Assembly: GCF_000718135.1 (NCBI RefSeq)
Contig: NZ_JOEM01000007.1
Span: 398,831 to 462,830, forward strand
Reading direction: 5' to 3'
Length of the DNA: 64,000 nucleotides
Source of the DNA: Streptomyces cyaneofuscatus
GTDB lineage: Bacteria > Actinomycetota > Actinomycetes > Streptomycetales > Streptomycetaceae
Shown here: in pieces, positions 8,086 through 17,029 of the stretch
Numbering within the stretch: position 1 is the stretch's first letter
How the letters are laid out: each line of letters starts with the position of its first letter
The notes under the pieces: model-generated
Databases searched by the model: none
Seen by the model: only the letters and a program-made list of their open reading frames with translations
Told to the model about the DNA's origin: nothing
Position numbers and translations under genes: made by a program

Positions 8086-9129
8086 TCAGGAGGTGGCGGG
8101 TGCGGTGCGGCGCAGCGGGGCGCCTGCCTCGTGGAGGCTGCGGAGCGCCTGCCGGTAGGAGGTGATCAGGCCCGTCTCCAGATAGGCCACGCCCAGCCCT
8201 TCGCAGTAGTGCCGGACGATGACCTGGGCCCTGCGCAGGTTGGGGCTGGGCATGCTCGGGAAGAGGTGGTGTTCGATCTGGTAGTTCAGTCTGCCCAGGG
8301 CGATGTCGGTGAACCAGTTGCCGCGGACGTTGCGTGAGGTGAGGACCTGGCGGCGCAGGAAGTCCGCGCGGTCCTTGCCGCTCCGGATCGGCATGCCCTT
8401 GTGGTTGGGGGCGAAGACCGAGCCGAGGTACACGCCGAAGAGACACTGGTGGACGGCGAGGAAGGCCATCGCCATGCCGGGCGGCAGCACCAGGAACAGC
8501 GCGCTCAGGTAGACCGCGAAGTGACCGACGAGGAGCGCACCCTCCAGCAGCCGTTGCTTGAGCGAGCGGTCGGCCAGCGCCCGGACACTCGACACATGCA
8601 GGTTGAAGGCCTCCAGCGTGAGCAGGGGGAAGAACACGTACGCCTGCGAGCGGCCGATCAGCCGGGGCAGCCCCTTGGCCGAGCGGGCCTGGTCCTGGGA
8701 CCAGACCATCACGTCGGGCGCGATGTCGGGGTCGAGTTCCTCGTGGTTGGGGTTGGCGTGGTGACGGGTGTGCTTCTCCTGCCACCAGCCGTATCCCATG
8801 CCGATACAGGCGTTCGCGGTGATCCGCCCCGCCCGCTCGCTGGCCTTGCGCAGCCGGAACACCTGACGGTGGGCGATGTCATGGGCCAGCAGCGCCACTT
8901 GGCCGAAGACCACGGCCAGGAAGGCGGCGACGGCCAGGGTCCACCAGCTGGAGCCGACGAGGACGAAGGCGGTCCAGCCGCCCGCGGTGAGTACGGTCAC
9001 GGCGGCGATGCGGGCCGCATAGTCGCCGGGGCGCCGGGCCATCAGCCCCTGCTCGGCGATCTTCTTCGACAGCCGGGCGAAATCACTTCCGGCTGTCCGC
9101 TCGGGGCGGACGACGACTTCTGCGGTCAT
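8086..9129 (-). CDS. Membrane fatty acid (acyl-CoA/acyl-lipid) desaturase
   Basis: 347 residues from ATG 9129, which follows GGAGAGG; an upstream in-frame start would add 25 residues with no better site. The three histidine boxes of integral-membrane di-iron desaturases are intact: HDIAHR (residues about 85-90), HTRHH (about 121-125) and QIEHHLFP (near 288). Hydrophobic pairs flank the boxes (AAVTVLTAGGWTAFVLV, AVAAFLAVVFGQVALLA, FAVYLSALFLVLPPGMAMAF). The QxxHH third box places it with front-end/acyl-lipid and mycobacterial DesA3-like enzymes. It would introduce a double bond into membrane fatty acids using reduced ferredoxin or a reductase encoded elsewhere. Single-gene unit with its own terminator. 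Confidence 0.92.
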   Translation of the reverse strand: MTAEVVVRPERTAGSDFARLSKKIAEQGLMARRPGDYAARIAAVTVLTAGGWTAFVLVGSSWWTLAVAAFLAVVFGQVALLAHDIAHRQVFRLRKASERAGRITANACIGMGYGWWQEKHTRHHANPNHEELDPDIAPDVMVWSQDQARSAKGLPRLIGRSQAYVFFPLLTLEAFNLHVSSVRALADRSLKQRLLEGALLVGHFAVYLSALFLVLPPGMAMAFLAVHQCLFGVYLGSVFAPNHKGMPIRSGKDRADFLRRQVLTSRNVRGNWFTDIALGRLNYQIEHHLFPSMPSPNLRRAQVIVRHYCEGLGVAYLETGLITSYRQALRSLHEAGAPLRRTAPATS

Positions 9130-9688
9130 GGGCTTGAACCTCTCCTGGCCATCACCCGGGCATGCCGCTGATGGGCGGTCACCGCGGTTCGGGGGAACAG
9201 CCAAGAATGTGACCGGTGTCGATGGAACGGTGGATCGTGGAGCGTGGCCGTCCGGCCGCGCTCCACGGGTTGGTGAGCTGCTTGGTGGTGGTTCGCTGGA
9301 AGGAGTTCACCGGCACCTGCCGGGCCTTATCCCGCGAGCAGCCCCCGGTTGCCGTCACCGTGCCGGGCGCCACGTCGACCCGCTCGTGGTCTTCCTCGGG
9401 TTCGATGAACGGTTGCACCGGTGTGGCCCCCAAAGAAACGATCGGGCGGCTCGCACCGGGGGCAGGGGTGCTGTCGCGTCTGCGTGCGCATTCGAGAGTT
9501 CGTACGCGCTGACGTCTGTTCCACCGGCCATGGACTGCAGCGTGCATGCCGTCGACGGGCCGGATACTTCCTTCACCGTCTCACACGACTGCAACCCCGA
9601 CCAGGGCACGGCGGTCGGGGTGCAGGATTGTCGAACGCCGGGTGCCCTTGGTCGGAGCCGCCTGGGTCGGACCAGGATCCCGGTCGGA
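9130..9688. other. Long intergenic region without a recognisable gene
   Basis: About 560 bp between the desaturase start and the end of the next minus-strand gene. Open frames here have no recognisable motifs and no ribosome binding sites. It must hold the desaturase promoter; I could not pick out a convincing -35/-10 pair. Confidence 0.5.
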
Positions 9689-10453
9689 CTAGTGGGCGCG
9701 TCCGCCCTCGTCGTTCTGCTCGTACTGCGTACGGTCGGAGTCCTCGCGTATGCGGTCGCCGCTGTCCGGCTCCCTGGCCGGGATCGGGCGACCTCGCGGC
9801 GCCGGCCCCTGCTGTTCGGGCCGCCGGACGAAGCGCTGAGGCGGGTCGCCTCCCGGCGGGGCCTGCCGGCCGTGAGCGGGGATGTCCGCGTCCCGTGTCT
9901 CCTGTTCCCGGGCGGCCATGCCGTACGGGCTTCCGGCCCCGACGCGCGAGCTGCCCTCGCCCTCGTGCTCCAGCGCGTCCCGCTCGTGGTGCTCCTGCTC
10001 GTGGCGCGCCTTGCGTTCGGCCCTGCGCTCGCGGCCACCCATCACGGCCGCTCCGATCAGCATGAGGAGCCCGCCGGCCAGGGCGAGCCCCACTCCGCTG
10101 CCGAGCCCGTCACTGTCCCCCGTGACCGTCAGGCTGCCCTCGGCCTGCCCCTGCCGAACCATCCAGAGGATGGCAAAGCCGAGGGTGATGATTCCGGCGG
10201 CGAGGACCAGCAGTCGCGACCGGAACACCACTCCGAGGACGGCGAGGACAGCGCCGACCAGGAGGGGCAGGAACATGGATGCGAACAGACCCGCGCCCGA
10301 GTCCGTCACGCCGGCTCCGGTGAAGAGTTCCCAGACCCGGAAGTCGCGTCCGAGTCGGCCGTTGTACCAACTTCGGAAGGGCGCCCAGAGGGCCGCGGCA
10401 GCGCCGACGACCGCCAGGATGAGCCCCATGGTGTTGCGGATACCCCGTCCCAT
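9689..10453 (-). CDS. Conserved actinobacterial four-helix membrane protein, function unknown
   Basis: 254 residues; ATG 10453 is chosen because GGGAGG lies 7 nt upstream, removing 22 residues of a longer frame. The N-terminal half has four hydrophobic helices (MGLILAVVGAAAALWAPF, LFASMFLPLLVGAVLAVLGV, LLVLAAGIITLGFAILWMV, GLALAGGLLMLIGAAVMG). The C-terminal half (residues about 140-254) is soluble, highly charged and low in complexity (many Arg, Glu, His, Gly, Pro), probably a disordered cytosolic tail. I do not recognise a function. No operon partner. Confidence 0.75.
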   Translation of the reverse strand: MGRGIRNTMGLILAVVGAAAALWAPFRSWYNGRLGRDFRVWELFTGAGVTDSGAGLFASMFLPLLVGAVLAVLGVVFRSRLLVLAAGIITLGFAILWMVRQGQAEGSLTVTGDSDGLGSGVGLALAGGLLMLIGAAVMGGRERRAERKARHEQEHHERDALEHEGEGSSRVGAGSPYGMAAREQETRDADIPAHGRQAPPGGDPPQRFVRRPEQQGPAPRGRPIPAREPDSGDRIREDSDRTQYEQNDEGGRAH

Positions 10454-10652
10454 GCCGTGACCTCCCGGCAAGTCGGATCGATGCATGCGAAGCCTCACAT
10501 GCCGTATCTCGCTCTCCATTTACGCTACGCCCGCCCCGTAAGCCCCGCCATACGGCTTCGCGCACCGCCCCCACCGACGTGGGGGTCGACGGCCTGCCGT
10601 GCGCCAGGCAGCGCTGAGGTCCGTCCGACGGGAAAAGAGATAGCCCCGCCCT

Positions 10653-10676
10653 GGGGCAGGGCAGGGCAGGGCAGGG
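10653..10676 (+). repeat. Five G-runs separated by CA (G-quadruplex-capable tract)
   Basis: The unit GGGCA repeats so that runs of 4, 3, 3, 3 and 3 G are separated by CA. It lies 33 bp downstream of the FCD regulator stop and upstream of the membrane protein gene, on the template strand of both. Confidence 0.7.
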
Positions 10677-10708
10677 CTCACGGTGCGGCGACGGGGGAAG
10701 TCGCCTGA

Positions 10709-11551
10709 TCAGCGCTGAGCGGCGTGCTCCTCCGGCTGGAGACTGGTGTTGTGCTCGTGGATCAGGCGGAGCGCCGCCTCCCGGTCGCGTCGTTCGAGGG
10801 CGTCGACCAGATCGCTGTGGAGCTCGTGCCGGTGGGCGATGTAGTGGTCCAGGGGTTCCTCGCCGGCCGGGAGCACGGTCAGCGTGTGGGCCTCGATCAG
10901 GTCCAGCAGGTTGGTGTAGAGGGAGCTGAGCAGCGCGTTGGGGCTGATCGCCGCGATGGCGGCGTGCAGCCGCCAGTTCGCGTGGACGAACGCCACGGGG
11001 TCGGCGGCGTCCACGGCCCTCTCCATGGCCGCGATGTGTTCCTTGAGGCCGGAGATGTCGGCGGGCGAGGCGTGCCACAGGGCGTCCTCGATCAGGAGCG
11101 GGTCGAGGACGTCGCGGATCCGTACGGCGTTGGCGACGTCGCTCTGCTGCGCGTCCAGGGCGAGGACGGAGTTGCCGAGCCGGACCATCGGTGACTGCTC
11201 GGCGCTGAACAGGCCGCCGCCGGGTCCCGGCTTGACGGTGACCAGTCCACGGGCCTGCAGGAGGCGCAGCGCCTCGTTGAAGGTGCCCACCGACACCCCG
11301 CACTGGCTCCGCAGCTCCTCCTTGGTCCCCAGACGCGACCCCGGCTCCACCGCACCGACCAGCTTCGCCACGTGCTCGGCCGCTCCCTCGGCCCGGCCTG
11401 CCGATGGAGCCCGGGAGGCACCACCGGGCTTGCGGGCGGCCCGCGAGGGGGCGGCCGCGGCGGAGGTCCGCAGGTAGGAGTGCAGGTCGGAAGCGGTCCG
11501 GGCGACGTCCTGCCGGTCATCTTCCGGTGCGCTGTCCGGTGTGGTCGTCAC
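10709..11551 (-). CDS. GntR/FadR-type regulator with FCD domain
   Basis: 280 residues from GTG 11551, preceded by GGAGAA. The first 50 residues are low-complexity Ala/Arg/Pro. The winged HTH spans residues about 55-120 ([20 protein letters not shown], then [14 protein letters not shown]) and the all-helical FCD ligand domain runs from about 140 to 270 with the metal-binding pattern [26 protein letters not shown] and [13 protein letters not shown] regulators usually repress catabolic genes and are released by a carboxylate. It is divergent from the CoA-transferase remnant locus at 11669-12414 and probably regulated it. Confidence 0.9.
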   Translation of the reverse strand: MTTTPDSAPEDDRQDVARTASDLHSYLRTSAAAAPSRAARKPGGASRAPSAGRAEGAAEHVAKLVGAVEPGSRLGTKEELRSQCGVSVGTFNEALRLLQARGLVTVKPGPGGGLFSAEQSPMVRLGNSVLALDAQQSDVANAVRIRDVLDPLLIEDALWHASPADISGLKEHIAAMERAVDAADPVAFVHANWRLHAAIAAISPNALLSSLYTNLLDLIEAHTLTVLPAGEEPLDHYIAHRHELHSDLVDALERRDREAALRLIHEHNTSLQPEEHAAQR

Positions 11552-11668
11552 GTCTTCTCCCAGTGGTTCGTCATATTCATCATGACGGTTATGGCGGAAA
11601 CTCTTGGCGTCACGGGATACGCCGACGCAACATCAAGGTAATCATCATGCTGAATACCAGGCGGGTGA

Positions 11669-11767
11669 AGCAAGGACTCGTTGTCGCCGTTCGTGCAGCG
11701 CGTCGTCGAGCTCACCGCCCGGCAGGCCGCCGACAAGCAGATCGAGAAGAGGACGGTGCGCGCCTGA
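11669..11767 (+). pseudogene. Remnant: C-terminus of 3-oxoacid CoA-transferase subunit A
   Basis: A short frame ending TGA at 11765-11767 encodes [20 protein letters not shown] followed by RTVRA, which is the characteristic C-terminus of the A subunit (ScoA/PcaI/AtoD type). Upstream in this frame there are stops at 11651 and 11666, and no A-subunit sequence lies between here and the regulator at 11551. The stop overlaps the B-subunit start (TGATG), as in intact scoAB operons. I conclude that most of the A subunit (some 220 codons) has been deleted. Confidence 0.75.
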
Positions 11768-12414
11768 TGGCCTGGACCCGCAACCAGATGGCCGCCCGCG
11801 CGGCGGCCGAACTCAACGACGGCGAGTACGTCAACCTCGGCATCGGACTGCCCACGCTCGTGCCCGGGTTCGTGGCCGAGGGCGTGCACATGGTCCTGCA
11901 GTCGGAGAACGGGATCCTGGGCACCGGGCCCTACCCGTCCGAGGACCGGGTGGATCCGGATCTGATCAACGCCGGCAAGGAGACGGTGACGGTTCTCCCG
12001 GGAGCCGCGTACTTCGACTCGGCGCTGTCGTTCGGCATGATCCGCGGCGGCCACATCGACACCGCGATCCTCGGCGCGATGCAGGTCTCCGCGAGCGGGG
12101 ACCTGGCGAACTGGATGATCCCCGGCAGCATGGTCAAGGGGATGGGCGGCGCCATGGACCTCGTGCACGGCGCCCGCCGGGTCATCGTCCTGACCGACCA
12201 CACGGCCAAGGACGGCACCCCCAAAATCGTCACGGAGTGCACGCTGCCGCTGACCGGCACGGGGTGCGTCCACCGGATCCTCACCGACCTCGGCGTCCTC
12301 GACATCACCGACACCGGGCTGGTCCTGGTGGAGACCGCGCCCGGCGTCACCACCGAGCAGGTACGCGCCGCCACCGATGCTCCCGTACGCGTCGGCGCTC
12401 CCGTCCTCGGCTGA
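11767..12414 (+). CDS. 3-oxoacid (or 3-oxoadipate) CoA-transferase subunit B, orphaned
   Basis: 215 residues, starting [13 protein letters not shown] at the TGATG overlap with the A-subunit remnant. The fold-defining motifs are intact: [18 protein letters not shown] near the N-terminus, [10 protein letters not shown] with the catalytic Glu that forms the glutamyl-CoA intermediate, and the [15 protein letters not shown] and [15 protein letters not shown] segments. The enzyme normally works as an alpha2beta2 complex moving CoA from succinyl-CoA to a 3-oxoacid (acetoacetate or 3-oxoadipate). With the A subunit missing next door it is probably inactive unless another A subunit is supplied from elsewhere. 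ScoB versus PcaJ cannot be decided by eye. Confidence 0.85.
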   Translation: MAWTRNQMAARAAAELNDGEYVNLGIGLPTLVPGFVAEGVHMVLQSENGILGTGPYPSEDRVDPDLINAGKETVTVLPGAAYFDSALSFGMIRGGHIDTAILGAMQVSASGDLANWMIPGSMVKGMGGAMDLVHGARRVIVLTDHTAKDGTPKIVTECTLPLTGTGCVHRILTDLGVLDITDTGLVLVETAPGVTTEQVRAATDAPVRVGAPVLG

Positions 12415-12859
12415 TCGGAGCCGGACGTCAGGAGCACGTCGCATGATCATCCCGCCGACCTGGAAACCGCGCAGCACCTTGTCCGGACCGAGCCGGCGGC
12501 GGGCGAACTCCCGGCCCCGAGCAGGGATTCCTCGGGGATCTGCGGCTCGGCGGCGGGATCGGGTGCCGACCGAAAAGATCCACTCCGAGGGGGAGTCACG
12601 CCGGTGAGCCGTCATGGCGCCCCTTCTTGACGTCGTGGGAGCGCGTGCACCCTGTCCACCGCCGCGCCGACCGGGTGCGGGGCGGACGGGGTAGGGCGTG
12701 TCCCAGCCATGGCCGCAGAGCGTGACAGCCGAGCGAGAACTCCGTTCATTGTCGTCGATCGGCCGCACCGGGAGCCGAACATTGCCCCCGATCTCGCAAA
12801 ACGCCATAAAACCGCATAATGAGGGTGTCCAAGGTCTCGAACGGTTGGCGAGGGGCAGC
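12415..12859. other. Intergenic region between CoA-transferase remnant and SpoIIE-type gene
   Basis: About 445 bp. On the minus strand, frame around 12395-12520, a stretch reads FARRRLGPDKVLRGFQVGG, which looks protein-like but has no start, ribosome binding site or recognisable family; it may be debris of the same decayed locus. No terminator or operator is obvious. Confidence 0.4.
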
Positions 12860-15157
12860 GTGGACAGCTCCGCAGGATCCGCAGGAGACGACAACGGCAC
12901 ACACGAGTTCAACGGCACGCTGATGGACGTCGTAGCCGCTCTGATCGATGACCGGGGGACGGTCAGGCGGTGGTCCGACGCCGCCGTGCGACTGCTGGGG
13001 CGGTCCGCCGGTGAGGTGCGCGGCCGGTCCGCGGTCCAGCTGTTCACCGACACCGGGAGCCCGGACGGCGCCCTTCCCGACGGTGGGGAGAGGGCGCTGC
13101 TGCGGGACGTGCGGGGCCATGGTGTCGCCGTCCGGTGCCGGCTGCTGCCTCTGCGGGAAACCACCCACCGGCTGCTGATCGCCGTCCCCGACGACCGCGC
13201 CGAGGAATCGGAAGGGCAGGCGGCCCTGGTGAGCGCCCTGCTCGCGCCGAAACGGACCGGGAACGCGGCGCGGGACACCGGCCTGTCCGTGCTGCACAGC
13301 GACTTCACCGTGGCCGACCTGCTGCGGCTGCCGCCGAAGGGCCACGCCCGTCCCGCGCCCGACCCGTCCGGCCCGGCGCCCGACCAGCCCTTCTCCGTGA
13401 CCGCGGTACGCACCTCGGACGGCGGCGGGCGGCCCTCGCGGGTCGCGGTGCTGCTGACGGACGCGACCGCGCAGCGGCACGCCGCCCGGCGACTGCGGGT
13501 GCGGCACCGGGCCGCCGTCGGCATCGGACTCTCGCTGGACGTGCGCCGCACCGCGCAGGACGTGGCCGACGTGCTGGTGCCCGAGTTCGGGGATCTGGCG
13601 GCGATCGATCTCGCCGAGTCCGTCCTCGCGGGGGACGAGCCGTCCAAGGCGCTCGGCGCCGGCGACCCCCATCTGCTCCGGGTGGCCGTACGGGGTGCCG
13701 ACGGCTGGCCGGCCGGTCTTCTGCGGCCCGGGGAGGCCTTCCCCGAACTGCCGGACCGGCCCGACATCCGCAACCTCCAGGAAGGGCGGACGGTCATCAC
13801 CGACCGGGCCCACCTGGAGCGGGCGATCGGCGACAGCCCGACGGGGAGGAAGCTGCTCCCGGAGAACGGCCGCTCCCTCGCGGTCGCCCCGCTGTACGCC
13901 CGCGGGCTGGTCCTGGGGATCATCGGGGTGTGGCGTACGGACCACCACGAGCCGTTCGACGAACTCGACGCGGATCTGATGACGGAGATCGCCGCGCACG
14001 CCGCGCTCAGCATCGACAACGCGCGCCGGTACCACCGGGAGAACCACGCCGCCGTCACCCTTCAGCAGCGCCTGCTGCCCGCCGCCACCACCAGCACCCC
14101 GGCGCTCGACGCCGTGGGCCGGTACCTGCCCGCTGCGGGAGGCGCGGAGATCGGCGGTGACTGGTTCGACGTACTGCCCCTGCCCTCCCTCCGGGTCGGC
14201 GTGGCCGTGGGCGACGTGCGGGGGCACGGACTGCACGCCGCGGCCACCATGGGGCGGCTGCGCACCGCCGTACAGACGCTGGGCGACCTGGAGCTGCCCC
14301 CGGACGAGCTGCTCACCCGGCTCGACGAACTGGTGACCCGGCTCGCCGCCGAGGCCGGCCCGGCGGAACACGACACGGTGGGGGCCACCTGCCTGGTCGC
14401 GCTGTACGACCCGGTGACGCAGCGCTGCACCTTCGCCAGCGCCGGCCACCCCCCGCCCATCGTGGTCACACCGGACGGCACCGCGCACCCCGTCCCCGTC
14501 CGGCCCGGACCGCCCCTGGGCGTCGGCGGCCTGCCGTTCGAGACGACCTCGGTGCAGCTCGTCCCCGGCAGCTGGCTCGCCCTCTACACGGACGGGCTGC
14601 TCAGCGGGGACGTCGGCGACGTGGACGCCGAGGTGGACCGGCTCGCGCTGCGCATCGCCGGACTCCACCGGTCGGGAAGCCCGCTGAAGGAGGCCGGTGA
14701 GGCCCTGACCTCCGAGCGGGCGCGACAGCCCGCGGCCGACGACACCGCCCTGCTGCTCGCCCGGATCCGGCCGCTGCGCCCCGACGCCGTCGCCGGGTGG
14801 GAGTTCCCGGCCGACCCCGCCTCGGTCGCCGACGCCCGCGCGGCGGCCTCCGCGAAGCTCGCCGAATGGGGTCTTGAACTCCTCGACTTCACCGTCGAGC
14901 TGATCGTCAGCGAGCTCGTGACCAACGCGGTCCGCTACGCGGGCGGCCCGGTCGGTCTGCGCCTCATCCACGACACCGTCCTGTACTGCGAGGTCAGCGA
15001 CCCCAGCAACACCCAGCCGAGGCTGCGCCGCGCCGCTCTCGGTGACGAGGGGGGCCGAGGCCTCTTCCTGGTGGCGCAGTTGAGCAGCCGCTGGGGCAGC
15101 AGGTACGGCCAGTCGGGCAAGACGATCTGGGCCGAGCTGGAGACGACGCCGGCGTAG
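12860..15157 (+). CDS. SpoIIE-family PP2C phosphatase with PAS, GAF and HATPase domains
   Basis: 765 residues if GTG 12860 is used (upstream GAGGGG); ATG 12698 and ATG 12924 are alternatives. Order of domains: PAS-like (residues about 20-110, VAALIDDRGTVRRWSDAAVR), a linker, GAF (about 215-390, with TGRKLLPENGRSLAVAPLYA), SpoIIE/PP2C phosphatase (about 410-610, IGGDWFDVLPL and GDVRGHGLHAAATM supply metal ligands, SAGHPPPIV is typical), and a C-terminal anti-sigma-like HATPase_c (about 640-760, ELIVSELVTNAVRYA and GRGLFLVAQL). Such proteins dephosphorylate anti-anti-sigma factors and can themselves bind partners in stress signalling. Streptomyces has dozens. No partner gene is adjacent. Confidence 0.92.
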   Translation: MDSSAGSAGDDNGTHEFNGTLMDVVAALIDDRGTVRRWSDAAVRLLGRSAGEVRGRSAVQLFTDTGSPDGALPDGGERALLRDVRGHGVAVRCRLLPLRETTHRLLIAVPDDRAEESEGQAALVSALLAPKRTGNAARDTGLSVLHSDFTVADLLRLPPKGHARPAPDPSGPAPDQPFSVTAVRTSDGGGRPSRVAVLLTDATAQRHAARRLRVRHRAAVGIGLSLDVRRTAQDVADVLVPEFGDLAAIDLAESVLAGDEPSKALGAGDPHLLRVAVRGADGWPAGLLRPGEAFPELPDRPDIRNLQEGRTVITDRAHLERAIGDSPTGRKLLPENGRSLAVAPLYARGLVLGIIGVWRTDHHEPFDELDADLMTEIAAHAALSIDNARRYHRENHAAVTLQQRLLPAATTSTPALDAVGRYLPAAGGAEIGGDWFDVLPLPSLRVGVAVGDVRGHGLHAAATMGRLRTAVQTLGDLELPPDELLTRLDELVTRLAAEAGPAEHDTVGATCLVALYDPVTQRCTFASAGHPPPIVVTPDGTAHPVPVRPGPPLGVGGLPFETTSVQLVPGSWLALYTDGLLSGDVGDVDAEVDRLALRIAGLHRSGSPLKEAGEALTSERARQPAADDTALLLARIRPLRPDAVAGWEFPADPASVADARAAASAKLAEWGLELLDFTVELIVSELVTNAVRYAGGPVGLRLIHDTVLYCEVSDPSNTQPRLRRAALGDEGGRGLFLVAQLSSRWGSRYGQSGKTIWAELETTPA

Positions 15158-15174
15158 CGGGTCCGCCCCGACAC

Positions 15175-15201
15175 GTCGTCCGCCGCTGATCGGCAGACGA
15201 C
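15175..15201. terminator. Hairpin between convergent genes
   Basis: An 11-bp stem with one mismatch (GTCGTCCGCCG with CGGCAGACGAC) and a 5-nt loop lies between the convergent SpoIIE-type and TetR genes. Confidence 0.45.
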
Positions 15202-15216
15202 AGCACGAGGTCGACC

Positions 15217-15810
15217 TCAGTAACGGTCGGCCCTGGCGTCGATGCCGCCCACGATCAGGCCGGTCAGCGCGGTGACCGCTTCGCCGCCGGTCGTCCGCTC
15301 CCCGTTCAGCTCGGCGGCGATCGCCTCCGCCGCACCCAGCAGGCCGACGCACCGCAGCCGGAGGGCTTGGGGCGCGAGGCCGGTGTACGGGAGAAGCGCG
15401 GCGGCCATCAGCTGCGCGTAGCTGTCGGTCAACTCGTGCTGGATCGCCTCCATTTCCGGGTTCCCCTTCAGCGCGGCGGAGACAGCGCCGAGCTCCGGCA
15501 TGTCGGTGGCGCAGGCGAAGTAGGCGGTGCTGATGACGCGGGCGACCTCGTCGGCGCCGGGTGCGGCGTCCCGCAACGCCTCGGTGATCGCAGCCCGGTG
15601 GCGTTCGTCGAGTCGCCGGTGGAGCGCGAGCAGCAGGCCGGGGCGGGTGGCGAAGTGGTCGTAGGCGATCGGTCTGCTCACCCCGGCTTCCTCGGCAAGG
15701 GTGACCAGCGTCAGGGCGTCGGCGCCCCGGGTGCGCACGATCGCCACGGCGGTGTCGAGCAACTGCTCCCGCCTGGTCTGCTTGGACAGGCGGGTGGGTG
15801 TGGTGGCCAT
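15217..15810 (-). CDS. TetR-family regulator
   Basis: 197 residues. N-terminal TetR HTH (residues about 10-57): RREQLLDTAVAIVRTRGADA, then VTLAEEAGVSRPIAYDHFAT. The C-terminal helical ligand domain is unremarkable. Divergent from the NAD(P)-binding oxidoreductase gene at 15896, with two matched palindromes in the 85-bp gap, so it very likely represses itself and that gene. Ligand unknown. Confidence 0.92.
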   Translation of the reverse strand: MATTPTRLSKQTRREQLLDTAVAIVRTRGADALTLVTLAEEAGVSRPIAYDHFATRPGLLLALHRRLDERHRAAITEALRDAAPGADEVARVISTAYFACATDMPELGAVSAALKGNPEMEAIQHELTDSYAQLMAAALLPYTGLAPQALRLRCVGLLGAAEAIAAELNGERTTGGEAVTALTGLIVGGIDARADRY

Positions 15811-15839
15811 GGTCCTCCCGTGCGTTCCCCCTCCAACCT

Positions 15840-15872
15840 AAGCTACAAAGCGTAGGCTACAAAATGTAGCTT
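15840..15872. promoter_or_regulatory. Predicted TetR operator: two tandem palindromes
   Basis: Two copies of CTAC-N5-GTAG (15843-15855 and 15857-15869), 14 bp apart, lie within an outer perfect inverted repeat AAGCTACA...TGTAGCTT (15840-15847, 15865-15872). Position between divergent tetR and target start codons (15810, 15896) fits an operator overlapping both promoters. Confidence 0.75.
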
Positions 15873-15895
15873 CATGGATGTGAGGGGAACGCACC

Positions 15896-16909
15896 ATGGG
15901 ACAGCCGGAATCGGTACTGATCTTGGGCGGTTCGGGACAAGCGGGCTCGGGGGCCGCCGCTCTCCTGCGCCGATGGCACCCGGCGCTGCCGCTGACGATC
16001 GCGGGCCGCGACATCGGTCGCGCACAGCGGGTGGCCGACGGACTCGGCGCCGCAACGGCGGTGACCATCGATCTGCGGCGCGGCGATCTCGGCCTCCCCG
16101 CCGGCCGCGGCTACTCGGCGGTGGTCGCCGCGCTCTGGGACGACCGTCTGCACGGCCTGCGCTTCGCGCAGCACCGCGGGCTGCCGTACCTCAGCATCTC
16201 CAGCGGCCTGGTGGACATCGCGCCGGAGGTCGTCGTGGGTGCCCAGCGGGCGGACCCCGCGCCGATCCTGGTGGCCGGCCACTACTGCGCCGGCACCGTC
16301 GTCCTCGCGGCGCTGCACCGGGCCCGGCAGTTCGACCGGATCGACACCATCCGGATCAGTGCCGTACTGGACGAACTGGACACCGGCGGACCGGCAGGCA
16401 TAGCCGATCTGGAACGGTGGTCCACGGCCACCTCGGCGGGCCTGGTGCGGCGGGACGGCGTCTTCACCTGGATCACCGGCCCCGACGCGCAGGTTGATGT
16501 GCGCAGCAGCGACGGCACCGCTCTGCCCGGGCAGAGCATCGCCATCCTCGACGTACCGAGCCTCGCCCTCGCGACAGGCGCGCCCGACGTCCGCTTCGAC
16601 TTCGCCGTCGGCGCATCCGCCGGCCGACGCCGTGGCGGGCCCCCTTCCTTCGAGGTCCGGATCGATCTGGCGGGAGCAGACGGAGGGGGTGCGCCGCTCC
16701 GTACGAGCCGCCACCTGGTCCACCCGGCGGGGCAGCGCCCCTTGACCGCGACCGGCATCGCCCTCGGCGTCGAGCGGTTGCTCGGGCTGCGCGGCGCACC
16801 CGTCGCACCGGGCATCCACACCCCCGAGGCACTGCTCGACCCGGCCTATGCGGTCGACCGGATGACAGAGTCCGGCGCCGCCTTCACCAGCGCGCCCGGC
16901 GACAGCTGA
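15896..16909 (+). CDS. Saccharopine dehydrogenase-like NAD(P)-binding protein
   Basis: 337 residues. The N-terminus has a Rossmann fold (VLILGGSGQAGSGAAALLRR) followed by an AGRD segment at the end of beta2, where dinucleotide binding is expected, and the domain organisation of saccharopine-reductase-like proteins. There is no recognisable substrate motif. Its expression is probably controlled by the divergent TetR at 15217-15810 through the operator pair immediately upstream (the ATG lies 24 bp beyond it). The reaction cannot be assigned; TetR control suggests induction by its substrate or a toxic compound. Confidence 0.8.
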   Translation: MGQPESVLILGGSGQAGSGAAALLRRWHPALPLTIAGRDIGRAQRVADGLGAATAVTIDLRRGDLGLPAGRGYSAVVAALWDDRLHGLRFAQHRGLPYLSISSGLVDIAPEVVVGAQRADPAPILVAGHYCAGTVVLAALHRARQFDRIDTIRISAVLDELDTGGPAGIADLERWSTATSAGLVRRDGVFTWITGPDAQVDVRSSDGTALPGQSIAILDVPSLALATGAPDVRFDFAVGASAGRRRGGPPSFEVRIDLAGADGGGAPLRTSRHLVHPAGQRPLTATGIALGVERLLGLRGAPVAPGIHTPEALLDPAYAVDRMTESGAAFTSAPGDS

Positions 16910-16935
16910 CCTGCTCCCGGCGTGGTCCCGGGCCG

Positions 16936-16977
16936 GAGGCGGGCGGCGCACCTCCCGGTCTCCCCGTCGCCCGCCTC
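16936..16977 (+). terminator. Possible terminator hairpin
   Basis: A perfect 10-bp stem GAGGCGGGCG/CGCCCGCCTC with a 22-nt loop lies 27 bp after the oxidoreductase stop. Confidence 0.4.
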
Positions 16978-17029
16978 GACGCCGAGGGCCCGTTCCTCGG
17001 GCTCACGTCCGATGGGGAAGACTGGGCCC

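Noticed and set aside
11404..11766. Upstream extension of the CoA-transferase B frame
   Set aside because: Arg-rich translation of the decayed A subunit and regulator region; the real start is ATG 11767 at the TGATG overlap.
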